Below are positions 37,107-47,629 of a stretch of 64,000 bases of DNA, in pieces. This DNA comes from Thuidium tamariscinum. Its lineage: Eukaryota > Streptophyta > Bryopsida > Hypnales > Thuidiaceae. The notes beneath the pieces were generated by a model. It was not told the DNA's origin and did not search any database. It worked only from the letters and a program-made list of their open reading frames with translations. A program made the position numbers and the translations under genes. Each line of letters opens with the position of its first letter. Position 1 is the stretch's first letter. Location: the NCBI GenBank assembly GCA_947034885.2, contig OX344758.2, positions 8,434,501 to 8,498,500 on the forward strand, written 5' to 3'.

Positions 37107-37619
37107 CTACACTAAAATTGGTAAATAGTGTTGGGTGATAATTAGTGTTGTTCCCTGTCTTTTACCCCATCACTATTTTTCAACTTATGTATAAATAGTG
37201 TTGGGGCACTTAAATGCTACCATAAAAATCTGTCCCTTCTCTGCAAAACTGTAATTTTTGCCCTACACCGTAAAAATCTGTCCCTTCCCTGCAAAATTAT
37301 GATTTTTGCCTCTTGCCATGAAAATCTGTCACTTTTCAAGAAAACTGTAATTTTTGCTTCCCACTGCGAAAATCTGTCCCTTCCTTGCAAAACTGTAATA
37401 TTTGCCTCCAGTTACGAAAATTTGTCCCTTTCCTAAAAAACTGTATTTTTTGCCTTGCGCCACGAAAATCTGTCCCTTTCCTAGAAAACTATAATTTACT
37501 ATTGAGCTAAAATAGTGTTAGATTGAGTTAATAATCTTCTAACACTAACCTTGCAAATCACAATTAGTGTTATTTCAACAAATTAGTATTGCCAACACTA
37601 CTTACCAATTTTAGTGTAG
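37107..37619. mobile_element. TIR element carrying six exact-period 48-bp repeats
   Basis: The termini read CTACACTAAAATTGGTAA and, at the far end, its complement TTACCAATTTTAGTGTAG. They are followed inward by TAGTGTTGG and CCAACACTA. Between them a 48-bp unit starting AAAATCTGTCCCTT begins at 37,225, 37,273, 37,321, 37,369, 37,417 and 37,465. The target-site duplication is unclear. The element is non-coding and lies just upstream of the UVSSA homologue, so it may sit in its promoter zone. Confidence 0.8.
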
Positions 37620-38199
37620 CCTATTAGCAGTTATTTTTTTGGCAAATTGAATTTTTACCAACACTTTACATCATTTAAGTATTGGCTACTTTAGCACTAA
37701 AAATAATGGGTGGAAGAATGGGTGAAATCTTTAAAAATATTTCATAAAATAGTAGATTTGACATTTTATTTAGATTATTTGGATTCTTATCAAATATTAT
37801 TGGTGATTTTGTGAATGAAACATAAACATATGGATGATTCTATCCATTTTTCTTTGCTTGCATGCATTCCAAATACCTTTTTCAACTTTTATTTTTGGTT
37901 TTGTTTTCAAAGAGGGGATGTTGAAGGAAGGAGTAATAGATTTAGAGGGCTTGTTTTTTCACATTTTTCTTGGTGTAGGTCATAATGTCTACTAAAACAC
38001 TTGAGATGTCATTGCAGATGTTTCTCTCCTTTCAATATTACCAAGGTACAAATTGTTCAACCAACAAAAAAAATTCAAAAATAATGGTTGCCTTACATTA
38101 ATATATTTCAAATACTCATACCTTGATTCTTGAATGCCTTGAAATTCTAGGAAGCCCCTACCTCATTTGTAAACAAAGTTTAGCTAGTGAACTTTTATT

Positions 38200-38560
38200 T
38201 TAACCCCTAAAGGACCATTGTCCCTTCAGGGGACAAATGCAATTTTGGGCAGGTACCTACAAGCTGAATTTTTGTCCTAATTTTTTGAAACTGTTTTTGG
38301 AGATAGAAAAATTGAATATCTTCGTGGGGATATAATTTCTTTTTCAATCGGTGCCCGCGAACAAAAGTTATGGCCAAATATGCTCAAAACAAGGGACGGC
38401 GGGCAGTTCGGGCAGGAAAGAAAACTTTTGAATTCTTTTTTGAATTTTTTTTCTTATAGATTATATTTTTATCTATCTAGGAAGCTTTGATTCATTTTAT
38501 TTGGATTTGTTATGAGAAAGTTATAGACATCCTTGTTTTGGGGGCAATTAGAGCATTTTC
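38200..38560. mobile_element. TTAA-type foldback element, left half only
   Basis: It begins TTAACCCCTAAAGGACC and runs through a GGAAGCTTTGATTCAT-type block like the one in the arm of the 2,354-3,096 hairpin. No matching right end is visible, so it is truncated or solo. The neighbouring stretches 37,620-38,200 and 38,560-39,340 show nothing I recognise. Confidence 0.5.
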
Positions 38561-39359
38561 TTGAAAAAAATAACTTGTAGGATTCATTTCTCCAAAGTGC
38601 CTTGAAACTTGAAAAAAATGCATAGAAAAAAGTATATTGAGTTGACTCTCAATTTGTTGATGACGCGTCATTTAGCCAAGCCATCATCAAATTTGACTGG
38701 GCCCGACTTTTTTTTTGCTTCACCGTGAATGCTATGGGGCAATTCCAATGGCTAGGCCCGGCCACTTATCCAATTTCCGTTGTATTTTGCATTGAACGTA
38801 GGGATGTTCTTAATTGATTAGTAGCCATTATGTGTATTAAGAATAGTATTCTATTAATACACTCTCCACTATAGTTATCTACAATTCACTATAGTCATAA
38901 ATGCAACTAGGGATAAGATTAGAATCCTTTGGACCAATAGGAGAGAAGAACTATTCTTCTTCTCCTCTATATATGTGTTTGAAACTTCCTTCTAAAGATT
39001 ACTTTTCTTCCTGCATGCTTTGGTTTTGTTTCATTTCCTATTTTCAATAATGTGAGCAACCATTTTTTTGTACTTTTTGAGAAAGTGTCAAGATGGCAAT
39101 CACTTAAAAACACTTTTCCATCATATTCATACACTTTTTCATCCAAATTTGGCGACTTCATCTATATTTCAAAGTGAGCTAGAAATTTTCTGATGAAAAA
39201 ATATTACTTTTATTTGGTGAAAAAAAGACATTTCTTTTGAAATGGTGCAATCTAGCTCCATGGTACCGGAAAAAAAGGCTGAATGTGAGTAGCTTTTAAA
39301 AAAAAATTCAAACAAATAAAACGGAATTTCATTGCAAGGTTAAAAGTATAAGGCCCGTA

Positions 39360-39870
39360 GCCACAGGTGGCCTGCCCTAGCAACCAGGCAACCTCAAGTT
39401 TCAAGAAGGGCTCCCTTCATTGAGGCCCTTCAAGGCATTGACAGACCAGATGGAAGGGCAACTTGCTTGGGCCTAGCAGAGTAAATCTCATTTTACTAGG
39501 GGTTGACAAGGGTTTGGGGTTTATATTTGTGTTGGGTTTTTTGGTATGTTAAGGATCCCCTGAGCTTATTTGGGGTCTCTGATTTTGAATCTGAATTCTA
39601 AATATGATAAAAATAAAAAATGCAAAAAACCAAAAATTTCAGCGTTTTCTTTCAAGGTTTTGATGGTATTATTTAACACCCCCCAAAATCGTATCATGTC
39701 ACCATTTATTGAATTATTTGAATAAATGAACCAAGCCCGACCTGCCAAGCCCAACACCCAAGCACCCCGCCCTTCCATCTGGTCCGTCAATGCCCTGAAC
39801 GACCGCGATGAAGGGAGCCCTCTCGAACTGGAGACGAGGGTGGCCTGCCGGAAACAGGAGCCAGGAGCAC
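39360..39870. repeat. GC-rich diverged inverted repeat
   Basis: The block at about 39,370-39,460 (GGCCTGCC ... GGGCTCCCTTCAT ... GACAGACCAGATGGAAGGG) is the complement of 39,770-39,860 (CCTTCCATCTGGTCCGTCAA ... GATGAAGGGAGCCC ... GGTGGCCTGCC). About 300 bases of AT-rich spacer separate the arms. GC-rich sequence continues to 40,050. The overlapping ORFs on both strands here are a consequence of high GC. Confidence 0.6.
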
Positions 39871-40079
39871 AACACCCAAACCAACCCAGCAACGGACGGA
39901 GGAAAGAAGCAGCAAGCGGGCGCACCACGCAGAGGCCGGAGGCCTCTCAAGGAGAAGCGCAACTTCGCACCGCCAAGCCGGGACAAGATGCCCACGGGGG
40001 GTGAAAGGCAAACCCGTCGAAGGGCCCAGAAGGGATCCACCGGGGCTGACCCTCTAACACGTGAGTAGCTGAACTAAAT

Positions 40080-40933
40080 ATTGAGTGGCAATGCGCAGTC
40101 TAGAAGGACCGAAGTGGAGTTTACTGAATTACTCCCCTACACTTTGTAAATCATCGATCTGTCACTCCTGTGAGTGAGTAACATATCGACTTCAATCGTT
40201 GCAAACTGTCTCAGAGTCTGAGAATCGCAGGTAATTTTCGCCTCAAGTTCTCTCTCTTCGAGAGCGTGATTGCGTTGGTTCTCCCTCTCTCTCTCTTCTC
40301 TTCGAAATTGCTGATTTCGAAAGCACGCGTTATGAATGCAATGCGGATTATGTCAAATGCAGTTCGTCACTTTCGTGCTCTGATTGAATTGATGCTCTCT
40401 GTTGCATAAACTTCTCTATTAGGACTCCAAGGAGCCCTAACACTGAAGTATTATGGTCGGAAAGTTCTGACAAATTTGGCTGCACTATAAACAGTGGAGG
40501 TATCCTTGTATGCTATTTGATTTCTCCAAGCAATTCCGCCTATTGCCCAAAATGAGATTCACAAGCGAAATCTCCTTTAATATTTGTGACCGATGTAGAT
40601 TTTAAATTCAGTACAATACGCCTTCTTTGCCAAGTTACTGCAATTTGAATTCCTTTGAAGCTTTCGAGATCCCCACAGACAAAAATTCCGAACTCTGTCT
40701 CAGCGTCCTCCTTAACATTGGAGCTGAGCAAGTAGGGTTTGTGAGAAGGTTAGAAAGGTTGCTATGCAATGCAATCTGTCCTGCATAGGGTTTAGTAAGT
40801 GTTTAGCAAACAAGGGTCCTTATAGACTGACAGCATTGACCTGCAGTTTTCCATACTTTAGAAATAACCTTCCTTAGTCACCCGTTAGATTGTCAGGTTC
40901 ACTGAAAATTTGGAATTTTGTTTGTTTCTGCAG
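40080..40933 (+). promoter_or_regulatory. 5' leader exon and intron of F-box copy B
   Basis: The leader exon ends GAGAATCGCAG at 40,230, followed by the donor GTAATTTT. The intron ends TTTGTTTCTGCAG at 40,933. A CT-rich run (CCCTCTCTCTCTCTTCTC) lies near the start of the intron. Alignment with copy A supports this layout. No ATG in the leader is in frame with exon 2. Confidence 0.5.
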
Positions 40934-42569
40934 GCGATGAAATAGAACGAGGAGCTTGTAGCATCGAACTCTCCGCCAAGAAAACCCGAGATGAAGAGCG
41001 TGACTACCTTCGAGTCGCACGCACATTGCGAGACAAGCTGGATGGGTTGATCACATCAGGAGACACGGATCTCGGGACTCGGAGGAAAATTCTTTTCGAT
41101 GTATCACAAGAATTGAACCTTGTTCTGGCTAATAACAAGGCCACCCATCGATATGATGAGATTTCCTCTTGCGCACGTTCGTGCTGCGAACATGAGCAGG
41201 TCCTGAGCCCTGCCCTCTGGAGCACGCTGCCAACGGAGCTTCTGCAGCGCGTGTTTGCGATGCTGCCCATTCCCAACATCTGCCGCCTCAAATCCCTTTC
41301 CAAGGAATGGCAGTTGAGCTTGCAGTCTTCCTCCTCAGAGTTCACCTTGGCATTGAAAGAGTCCTCTCCCAGGCTATTGGCAGGAGTCACTTCGGGTGGA
41401 GTTTCCGGTTGTTGGCTGCATGTTTTGGATGGGGAAAACAATCGGTGGCATGCATTGCATGTCGAGGTTGCAAGTGGCCCGGCAAACGTCTTCAGGTGCA
41501 GAGCTGATCTCATCTTTTTTAAATTCAAATTACTTCAGTTTTGAACTTTTGATCGCTTCTTTTGTTAGAATATTCTAGTCTTTTCCTCTGGCATTTTCAG
41601 TTGACTTGAACATTTTCGACCGATCTTGGTATATTTTGTGGAAAATCCTTCACTTTTGGCTAATTATCCCAGTCGGATAAAATTTTGTGCAGAGAAGATC
41701 CTTTAGAGTGGGTGCACATGACTGGCGCGACAGATGCAGGACTGGTGTGTTACATTGAAAAGGACCCCGAATCAAGTTTGAATTATATATTTGTGATCAA
41801 TCCAATGACTGGAGTCGTTAAACCACTCCCGGTTTGTCACTTGTTGGCGTGTTCGGAGCTTACCATGATGCGGATCGTCGTGGACCGCAACACATATCAC
41901 TACAAGGTCATTGTAGTGAAGCATGGTCCGTCGGTGCAAGCAGAAGTATACGATTCTGAGGTCCAACAGTGGACCAAGCCGAAGCCATCACTGGGTCGCA
42001 TTTTTGGCATTGCACACGCTTGGAGTCGGAATCGTCGCTCAATCTGGAGGGCACATGAATTAGGTCCCTGTGCTTATGACTGCCGTGACGGAAAGTACTA
42101 CGACTTCGGACAGGATCAGGACAAGTGGTTGGGGGAAAACGTGATCTCGTATGCCCTCATGGAGGATCGTCTCTTTGTACTGCACAGGAATGAAAGAGAG
42201 GACGCAGATTTTATCTCCGAGTATTTTGTTCCAGAGAATGCGATCTCATGGATGAAGGAGAAAACGCACGGTTGTTTCCCAGGGGTTTTTTGGCGGCCAC
42301 AGGTGCGTAAGCAGACTTGCAGGATTCATGCTTGCAACGGCTTCCTGTTTGTGTTTCAAAAGGGTGGATGGCTTTTGGACACCGACCCCTCTACGAAGCA
42401 TGAGAATGGATGGATCTACAATTTGGCTACTTGTGAGTGGCGAGCACTGCCTCGGGTTCCTGGGTGGACCACCGTTCATTTAAGGTCTTTCAGAGAGGGG
42501 AATTTTGAGTTTTATGGGTGGAATTTTAAACCGTTCATTTGTGAGCTTCATTGGAGTATTCAACCGTAG
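40934..42569 (+). CDS. F-box protein with beta-propeller-like C-terminal region, copy B (start codon uncertain)
   Basis: This is a close paralogue of copy A in the opposite orientation. Coding exons are 40,934-41,495 and 41,693-42,569, joined by a GTGCAG donor and a TTTTGTGCAG acceptor in phase. The F-box reads LWSTLPTELLQRVFAMLP, and the C-terminal blocks GLVCYI...INPMTGVVKPLP and EVQQWTKPKPSLGRIFG are kept. The long frame is open to the stop at 42,569. Copy A starts at an ATG in AGCATGGAA; here the same codon is ATC, and no in-frame ATG occurs before the middle of the F-box. So either another start or leader is used, or translation has been lost recently. The C-terminal half has several small in-frame indels relative to A. 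Function is as inferred for A. Confidence 0.65.
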
Positions 42570-43487
42570 CAGGTTTTTATTTTGGCCTCGTGGATAGGAG
42601 CTCTGGAACTTTCTGGTTTGCAGAGAGAACTGACTGGTGTTGGGGCCAGAGACGATGTTGCCTTTCACATCTTTGCCAAAATGTGGAGTGAACTGCAATG
42701 CGGAACTCCACGCACCGTTGACTGGCATGGAGTAAGTGCAAAATAAGTCATGTAATATGTGTTTGTTCATGTTTCTTTTACAAATTAGGCCTCAGATTCG
42801 GATTTCAGACTGTGAGTGAAGTGTAATGATATTGACTCCATTGATCTCCCGGTCATGTCTGCATTGTGAGTTTTGTGAATTCAGACTGCGAGATAGTGAG
42901 TTCAAACTGTGAGTGCAGTAAAATCGTATTGATCCCAAATTCTGAACGAAAGAATTAGTGCGTTCAATTTTTTTACCGGTATCTGGTTTGAAGCAATTAA
43001 GTACAACCATTGATGATTGAGTTTGAAATCTCTAACTAGAAAAAGTGGTGCAAGTCTTATATTTATGGCTTCATCTCGGCTACCCTTGTGTTGCGGCAGG
43101 GGCGGTAGCAAACCCGTGAGTGTATGTATGGATTGCTGCAGGGTGTGTGGGATGCAAAAAAATTTGGCTGGAGGTTCGGTAAAGCAGGTTCCGTATGCAA
43201 GACAAAGCTGTGGCCAACTGAGTTGCATTGCGAAGCCATGTCCATTGGATCAACGACTCCTGGATCAGCTCCTGCACCTGCGAAACAGATCTATCGAACT
43301 AATTCAGTCTTTGTTCGAGAGTCTTCGGCAATGCGTGGTGGCCTTCATGTATTCTGATAATTAGGGTTTCCCATTTTCCCCAGTGTGAAAGGAAACAATG
43401 AACGCCGTCGTCAAGTAAACCTTTGGAAGATCGTGTCTGCTACCTCGATCTGTTGCAATCATCATTTATTGACACACTGATGCGCAT
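42570..43487. other. Conserved flank downstream of F-box copy B
   Basis: This is the counterpart of 15,928-17,027 and 45,905-47,100. DNA homology is clear, for example CACGCACCGTTGACT, TAATGATATTGACTCCATTG and GATCAACGACTCCTGGATCAGC. ORFs differ between the copies. It has the same splice-like and leader-like traces as copy A. I do not call a gene. Confidence 0.45.
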
Positions 43488-43736
43488 TTGTGTGACCAGG
43501 TTGTCTGTGTGGTTGCACTTAAGTTTCCAAATCTCCGTTGCAATCTGCGCTCTTGTCATTCTACGAGAGGCAAAGCAGTGAACATCTCCTTGAGCTTGGA
43601 GAAGGTCCGCAGCATCCTTCGAGGGTTAAATTCACTGATGGGAGAATGTGGATGTAAGATTTGGATCCTTGAGCTGAAAACATATCTTCCTTCTTTTACA
43701 GTAAGTTTTGTGCGTTCGGTGTATTTTCAAACCTAA
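43488..43736 (+). other. Shared small ORF, CHSTRGKAV block, copy B
   Basis: An 82-codon open frame contains RSCHSTRGKAVNISLSLEKV and LNSLMGECGCKIW. It matches the minus-strand frame at 15,658-15,927 over about 35 residues without a frame break. There is no recognised domain. It may be a relic exon or a short gene, and the evidence is limited to frame conservation between two copies. Confidence 0.3.
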
Positions 43737-43739
43737 ACT

Positions 43740-45081
43740 TTGTTGTGGGGTGGCTTGAATGCTAAAATGTCCTGGCCTGGAACTGGGGCAGAGAAGCCAT
43801 GTCTACGTAAGCCATGCTTGGCTTTGAATCCGATGCGCAAGTGAGCAATGCAGCACAGTTGCACCCATCCTTCTTGCGCAAGTTCCTTCGTAACAGAAGT
43901 CCTCCGTGCTAAGAATCTTCTGTAGAACCTGCTCCCCTTTTTTCAACTGAACTCCAATTGGATTGCGATTCCTCCCTTGAACCTCATCACATCATAAATG
44001 GAATATTTCTGTTATCTGAAGTTCTGTACCACTCCAAAGGGCACACAATCCGTTAACTTACTCCAAGTATGTTAGGAATGCAACGAGTGGCGACTAGCAC
44101 GGAATGATGGTGCAGGACTCCTTTATGAGCAAATGGAGGAACACTTGCTTTCATGAAATTGTCAAGTTTTTGTCCCTTGACATTTTGAATTTTGAAGGCT
44201 AATTTCTTAGGTTGTTGGAGGTGGATATGTTCTTGGACAAGATAGACATTGCTTTAGAGTTGGTCGAGGCAAGTGATCCTTGCTCCATTGTCCATATCTA
44301 CCTCAGGTAATGAAGTTTAGAGTTTAATTTTTAAACGAAGCATGTTTTTGAATGAAGAGGATTGTAGCTTTTGCAAATTTGAAGTGGAAGGAAATTGGAC
44401 AATGAGAATTCGATATAATTGGAGAAAACGAGCAATGGGATTTTCAAATGAGAGGAATGATGCAATTTTTGCCTTTGGAAAAACAAACTCAAATCCTTTT
44501 ATAAAGAGGAGGCAAATTACTCAGGTAGCTCCAAAAACTTCTTAAAGGTTGATTACTTCTCCACAATTAGGGATGTTGTACACCTAGTCAAAGACCAATT
44601 GCACCAATTTTAGCCTTTTGTCCAATCACAAGTGATAAGATTTCCAACCTAGCCTCTAAATGTAAAGCATTGTTTGGATATAGTAGAACCACCCATTTCT
44701 AGTGAAGGAGTTATACCTTATGTACAGAATGTAGTTCTTTCCAATTTAGGCTTAAACAAGTTTCTAATCAATACTTGGAATGTGGTTTTTTTCTTATTTT
44801 CAAGGTTAAAACTAGTAAGGTTATGACACATCATGCTCCAAATTAGTGAACAAGATAGTGGGAAATGATGAGTGGGAAAGTAGTACTTGAATTATTAGAA
44901 TTAGAAGAGTTTAGACATTGGGCCACAAGTTCTAAGCACTTTTGGGGTCCCCAAATTTATGTTATTTTCAATTCAAGGAATAAAATTACTAAAAAATTTA
45001 CAAAATATCATGAATTCTATCTTTTGATATGGTAGATAACATAAATCACCTTGTACATCTCTAAAAGATGCACAAAATTGC
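43740..45081. other. Gene-free stretch with diverged repeat flank
   Basis: The stretch 43,740-44,160 is unique, with no recognised content. From about 44,600 to 45,081 blocks resemble 13.9-14.46 kb (TGAGCAAGA-type, GAAGAGT..AGACATT, CAAAATTGCTTAA). They also resemble 51,300-51,480, inverted. The plus-strand ORF at 44,342-44,545 has no support. Confidence 0.4.
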
Positions 45082-45742
45082 TTAACCCCTAAAGGTCCAA
45101 GGTCTTTTTGGAGTTTCTATGAACTCACTCTAAATTGAATAAGAATTCAACATTTTGATAAGCTTCATCAATTTTCTTTGAAATATAACAATACAAATTC
45201 AAGCTAAATATGTAAGAGATCACTTATGATAAAAAAAAAAAAACACAACAATAGCACATATGGATTGAAAGATTATAATGTTTGATCATGAGGGCATTAA
45301 AACTGCAAAAATGATTTAAAATATTTCAATCTTCTATTCACATATCAAATATTCAAATTTGGTTACCAAAAAAGAATAAGGTCAAAGGACACAATATGCA
45401 TAGCCCCAATCAATTTATAACTTCTCAAAATCTATTTTATAATTTTTTTAAATGAACTTCTAGTGTATTTTCTTCTCCAAACTCTAGTATATTTGAGGCT
45501 CATTTTCAAGAGTCCTCAACACTATAAGAAGTCAAGATTGTAATGGGCATTCTTGCACAAAATCTTGAACACTAAAGTCATAATCAATCATTTTTAAGAT
45601 CAAATTTTTTATGCTAAAACTAGACTTCAAAAAAGAATTTCCAAAGATATAAACTACTAAAAACAACAACTTGGCTACGTTTTATTTAACCTCAAAGTTT
45701 TGCAAACACCACATTTGGGTGCCTCAAGCATTTAGGGACTAA
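45082..45742. mobile_element. TTAA-flanked TIR element, copy 3
   Basis: The left end is TTAA then CCCCTAAAGGTCC. The right end is GCATTTAGGGA then CTAA, slightly eroded. The interior matches 15,000-15,655 in the same orientation. The related stretch at 14,445-14,470 reads CAAAATTGCTTAA and then continues like the sequence right of this element, so it is a plausible empty site. Confidence 0.7.
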
Positions 45743-45865
45743 GGAATCAATTGTGGGTGTTTCTACTATAGGAAATGAGCCATTAACAAAAAAATTTAAT
45801 GATTGAAAATTGGGCCACAATCTATGTCATAGGTGACATTAATGGAGTAATTAGTTATCTAGTCA

Positions 45866-45904
45866 AATGTGATGTGTGAGCTTCGCTGGAACATTCATCC
45901 GTAA
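45866..45904 (+). pseudogene. 3' tail of a truncated third F-box copy (C)
   Basis: Twelve codons plus stop (NVMCELRWNIHP) match the last residues of copy A, followed by the same 3' flank. Nothing of the F-box or the rest of the C-terminal region precedes it. The breakpoint is therefore inside the last codons of the gene. This makes copy C a remnant that retained only the downstream flank. Confidence 0.75.
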
Positions 45905-47233
45905 CAGGTTTTGATTTCACTTTGTGGCTTTGGAAATCCTCAGAACTTTCTTGTTTTCAGAGAGAAATGATTGATGTTGGGGCCAGAGATGATGTTGCCT
46001 TTAACATCTTCGCAAAATTTGAGTGAACTGTAATCCGGAACTTCACACACCGTTGACTCGCATGGATTAGGTGCGAAGTGATGTCACATGTTTTCGTCCA
46101 TCAATGTGTCTTTTACAAATTGCGAGTTCACACTTCGGGTGAAGTGTAATGATATTGACTCCATTGCTCTCCTGGTCATGTCTGCATTGTGAGATTGGGA
46201 CTGATTGTGAACTCAGACGGAGATTGTGAGTTCGAATCGTGAGTGCAGTGAAATGGTATTGATCCCAAGCTCTGAATGAATGAATGAATGAATGAGTACA
46301 TTCAATTTTTTGGTCCGGAATCTGATTTGAAGCAATTGAAGCAATTTGAAGCAATTTTTTTGTCCGGGATGATTGAGTTTGAAATCTCTAATTAGAAAAA
46401 GTGGTCCAAGTCTCATATTTGTATTGCGGTAGAGCGGCAGCAAACCCGTGAGCACGACGTCTTCTGCTATTCGGAAGCACGATGGCATGGGAAATGCGTC
46501 TCTGCTTCCTCGCGGGGTTTGTACTACAAAGAGAAACTGACTAATTCCAGTTGCAAGAGCTACATCACAAAGTACATCTCTCCGGTGCCGCTCGCTTAGA
46601 CAAATGAATGTTGGGCTCGTAATTCCATTTGCCTGCGCCATTGTATGGATTGCTGCAAGGTGTATGGGATACAATAAAATTTGCCTGTCCAAAGGATCGG
46701 AAAACCAGGTTCCGTATGCAAGGAGGTGTATGGGATGCAATAAAATTTGACTGGAGGTTCGGAAAACCAGGTTCCGTATGCAAGACAAAGTTGTGAGCTG
46801 CATTGTGAAGGCCATCTCCATTGGATCAACGACTCCTGGATCAGCTCCTGCACCTGCGAAACAGATCGATCGAGCTGATTCGGTCTTTGTTCGAGAGTCT
46901 TCGGCGATGCATGCGTGGTGGTCTCTGTGTAATCTGATAATTAGGGTTTCCAAATTTCCTGAGTGTGAGAGGAAACAACCAACGCAGTCGGTAACTGCAC
47001 CTTTTGTATTGATGGGAAGATCGAGTCTGCTACGTACCTCATCTGTTTCGAACATCATTTTTGACACCCAGATGCGGATTTGTGTGACCAGGATGTCTGT
47101 GTGGTTTGCAAATCTCCGCAGCAAATGATCTGTGCTCTTGTCATTCTACAAGAGGCAAGGCAGTGGACACCTTTTTGAGCGTGGAGAAGGTCCGCAGCGT
47201 TCTTCTGCGGTGAAGTTCGCTGATGAGAGAACA
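45905..47233. repeat. Copy C of the F-box downstream flank, with a 66-bp internal duplication
   Basis: It is homologous to 15,700-17,027 (inverted) and 42,570-43,700 (direct). Within it, 46,658-46,723 and 46,724-46,789 are near-identical direct repeats (AGGTGTATGGGAT ... TTCCGTATGCA). A 303-codon minus-strand ORF spans 46,213-47,124, but its frame is not kept in copies A and B, so it is probably fortuitous. Confidence 0.6.
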
Positions 47234-47629
47234 GGGGTGTCACGGAAACTCAATTTCTCAGGGAAACCCAAGTTGGTGAGATTTTTCGGGAGCCAATGAA
47301 AATTGCCGTAGAATGGAGGAGCCATGACACCCCTTTTCACTGTTCACAATGATTCCCCCAAAAAATTTGGCTCACACAATTGGGTTGGAAGCTCCGATAC
47401 TTGCGCCAAGAAATTCTTCAAGAATTTTTTGAAAAACACCATTTCTTCACCCGCGGAGGAAAAGAAATGGCACTCCGTTTTCTCTAAGAATTTTGCGTTT
47501 CTTCACCTGCGGAGGAGAAGAAACGGCACTCCGTTTTCTCTGAGAATTTCACGTCCGCCTTTCGTTCCCGGTGCACCACGTACTCTTTCTCACGGAATTC
47601 TGAGGACTTTGGAAGTGCCGTGACACCCC
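47234..47629. mobile_element. Inserted TIR element, GGGGTGTCACGG termini
   Basis: Termini GGGGTGTCACGG and CCGTGACACCCC bracket 396 bp that interrupt sequence continuous in copies A and B (GAGGGAATGTGGATG in A, read on the complement). A second internal terminus, CCATGACACCCC, ends at 47,333, giving a nested ~100-bp unit. The right part contains a direct repeat of about 60 bp (GGCACTCCGTTTTCTCT twice). The target duplication is not clear. It is non-coding. Confidence 0.7.

Noticed and set aside
37225-37512. 48-bp repeats as a coding minisatellite
   Set aside because: Frames contain stops and the array lies inside a TIR element.
39566-40068. Several overlapping ORFs on both strands
   Set aside because: They coincide with a GC-rich block and lack domains, and all six frames open together.
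46213-47124. 303-codon minus-strand ORF
   Set aside because: Its frame is not conserved in the homologous flanks of F-box copies A and B, and it contains locally duplicated sequence. It is probably fortuitous.
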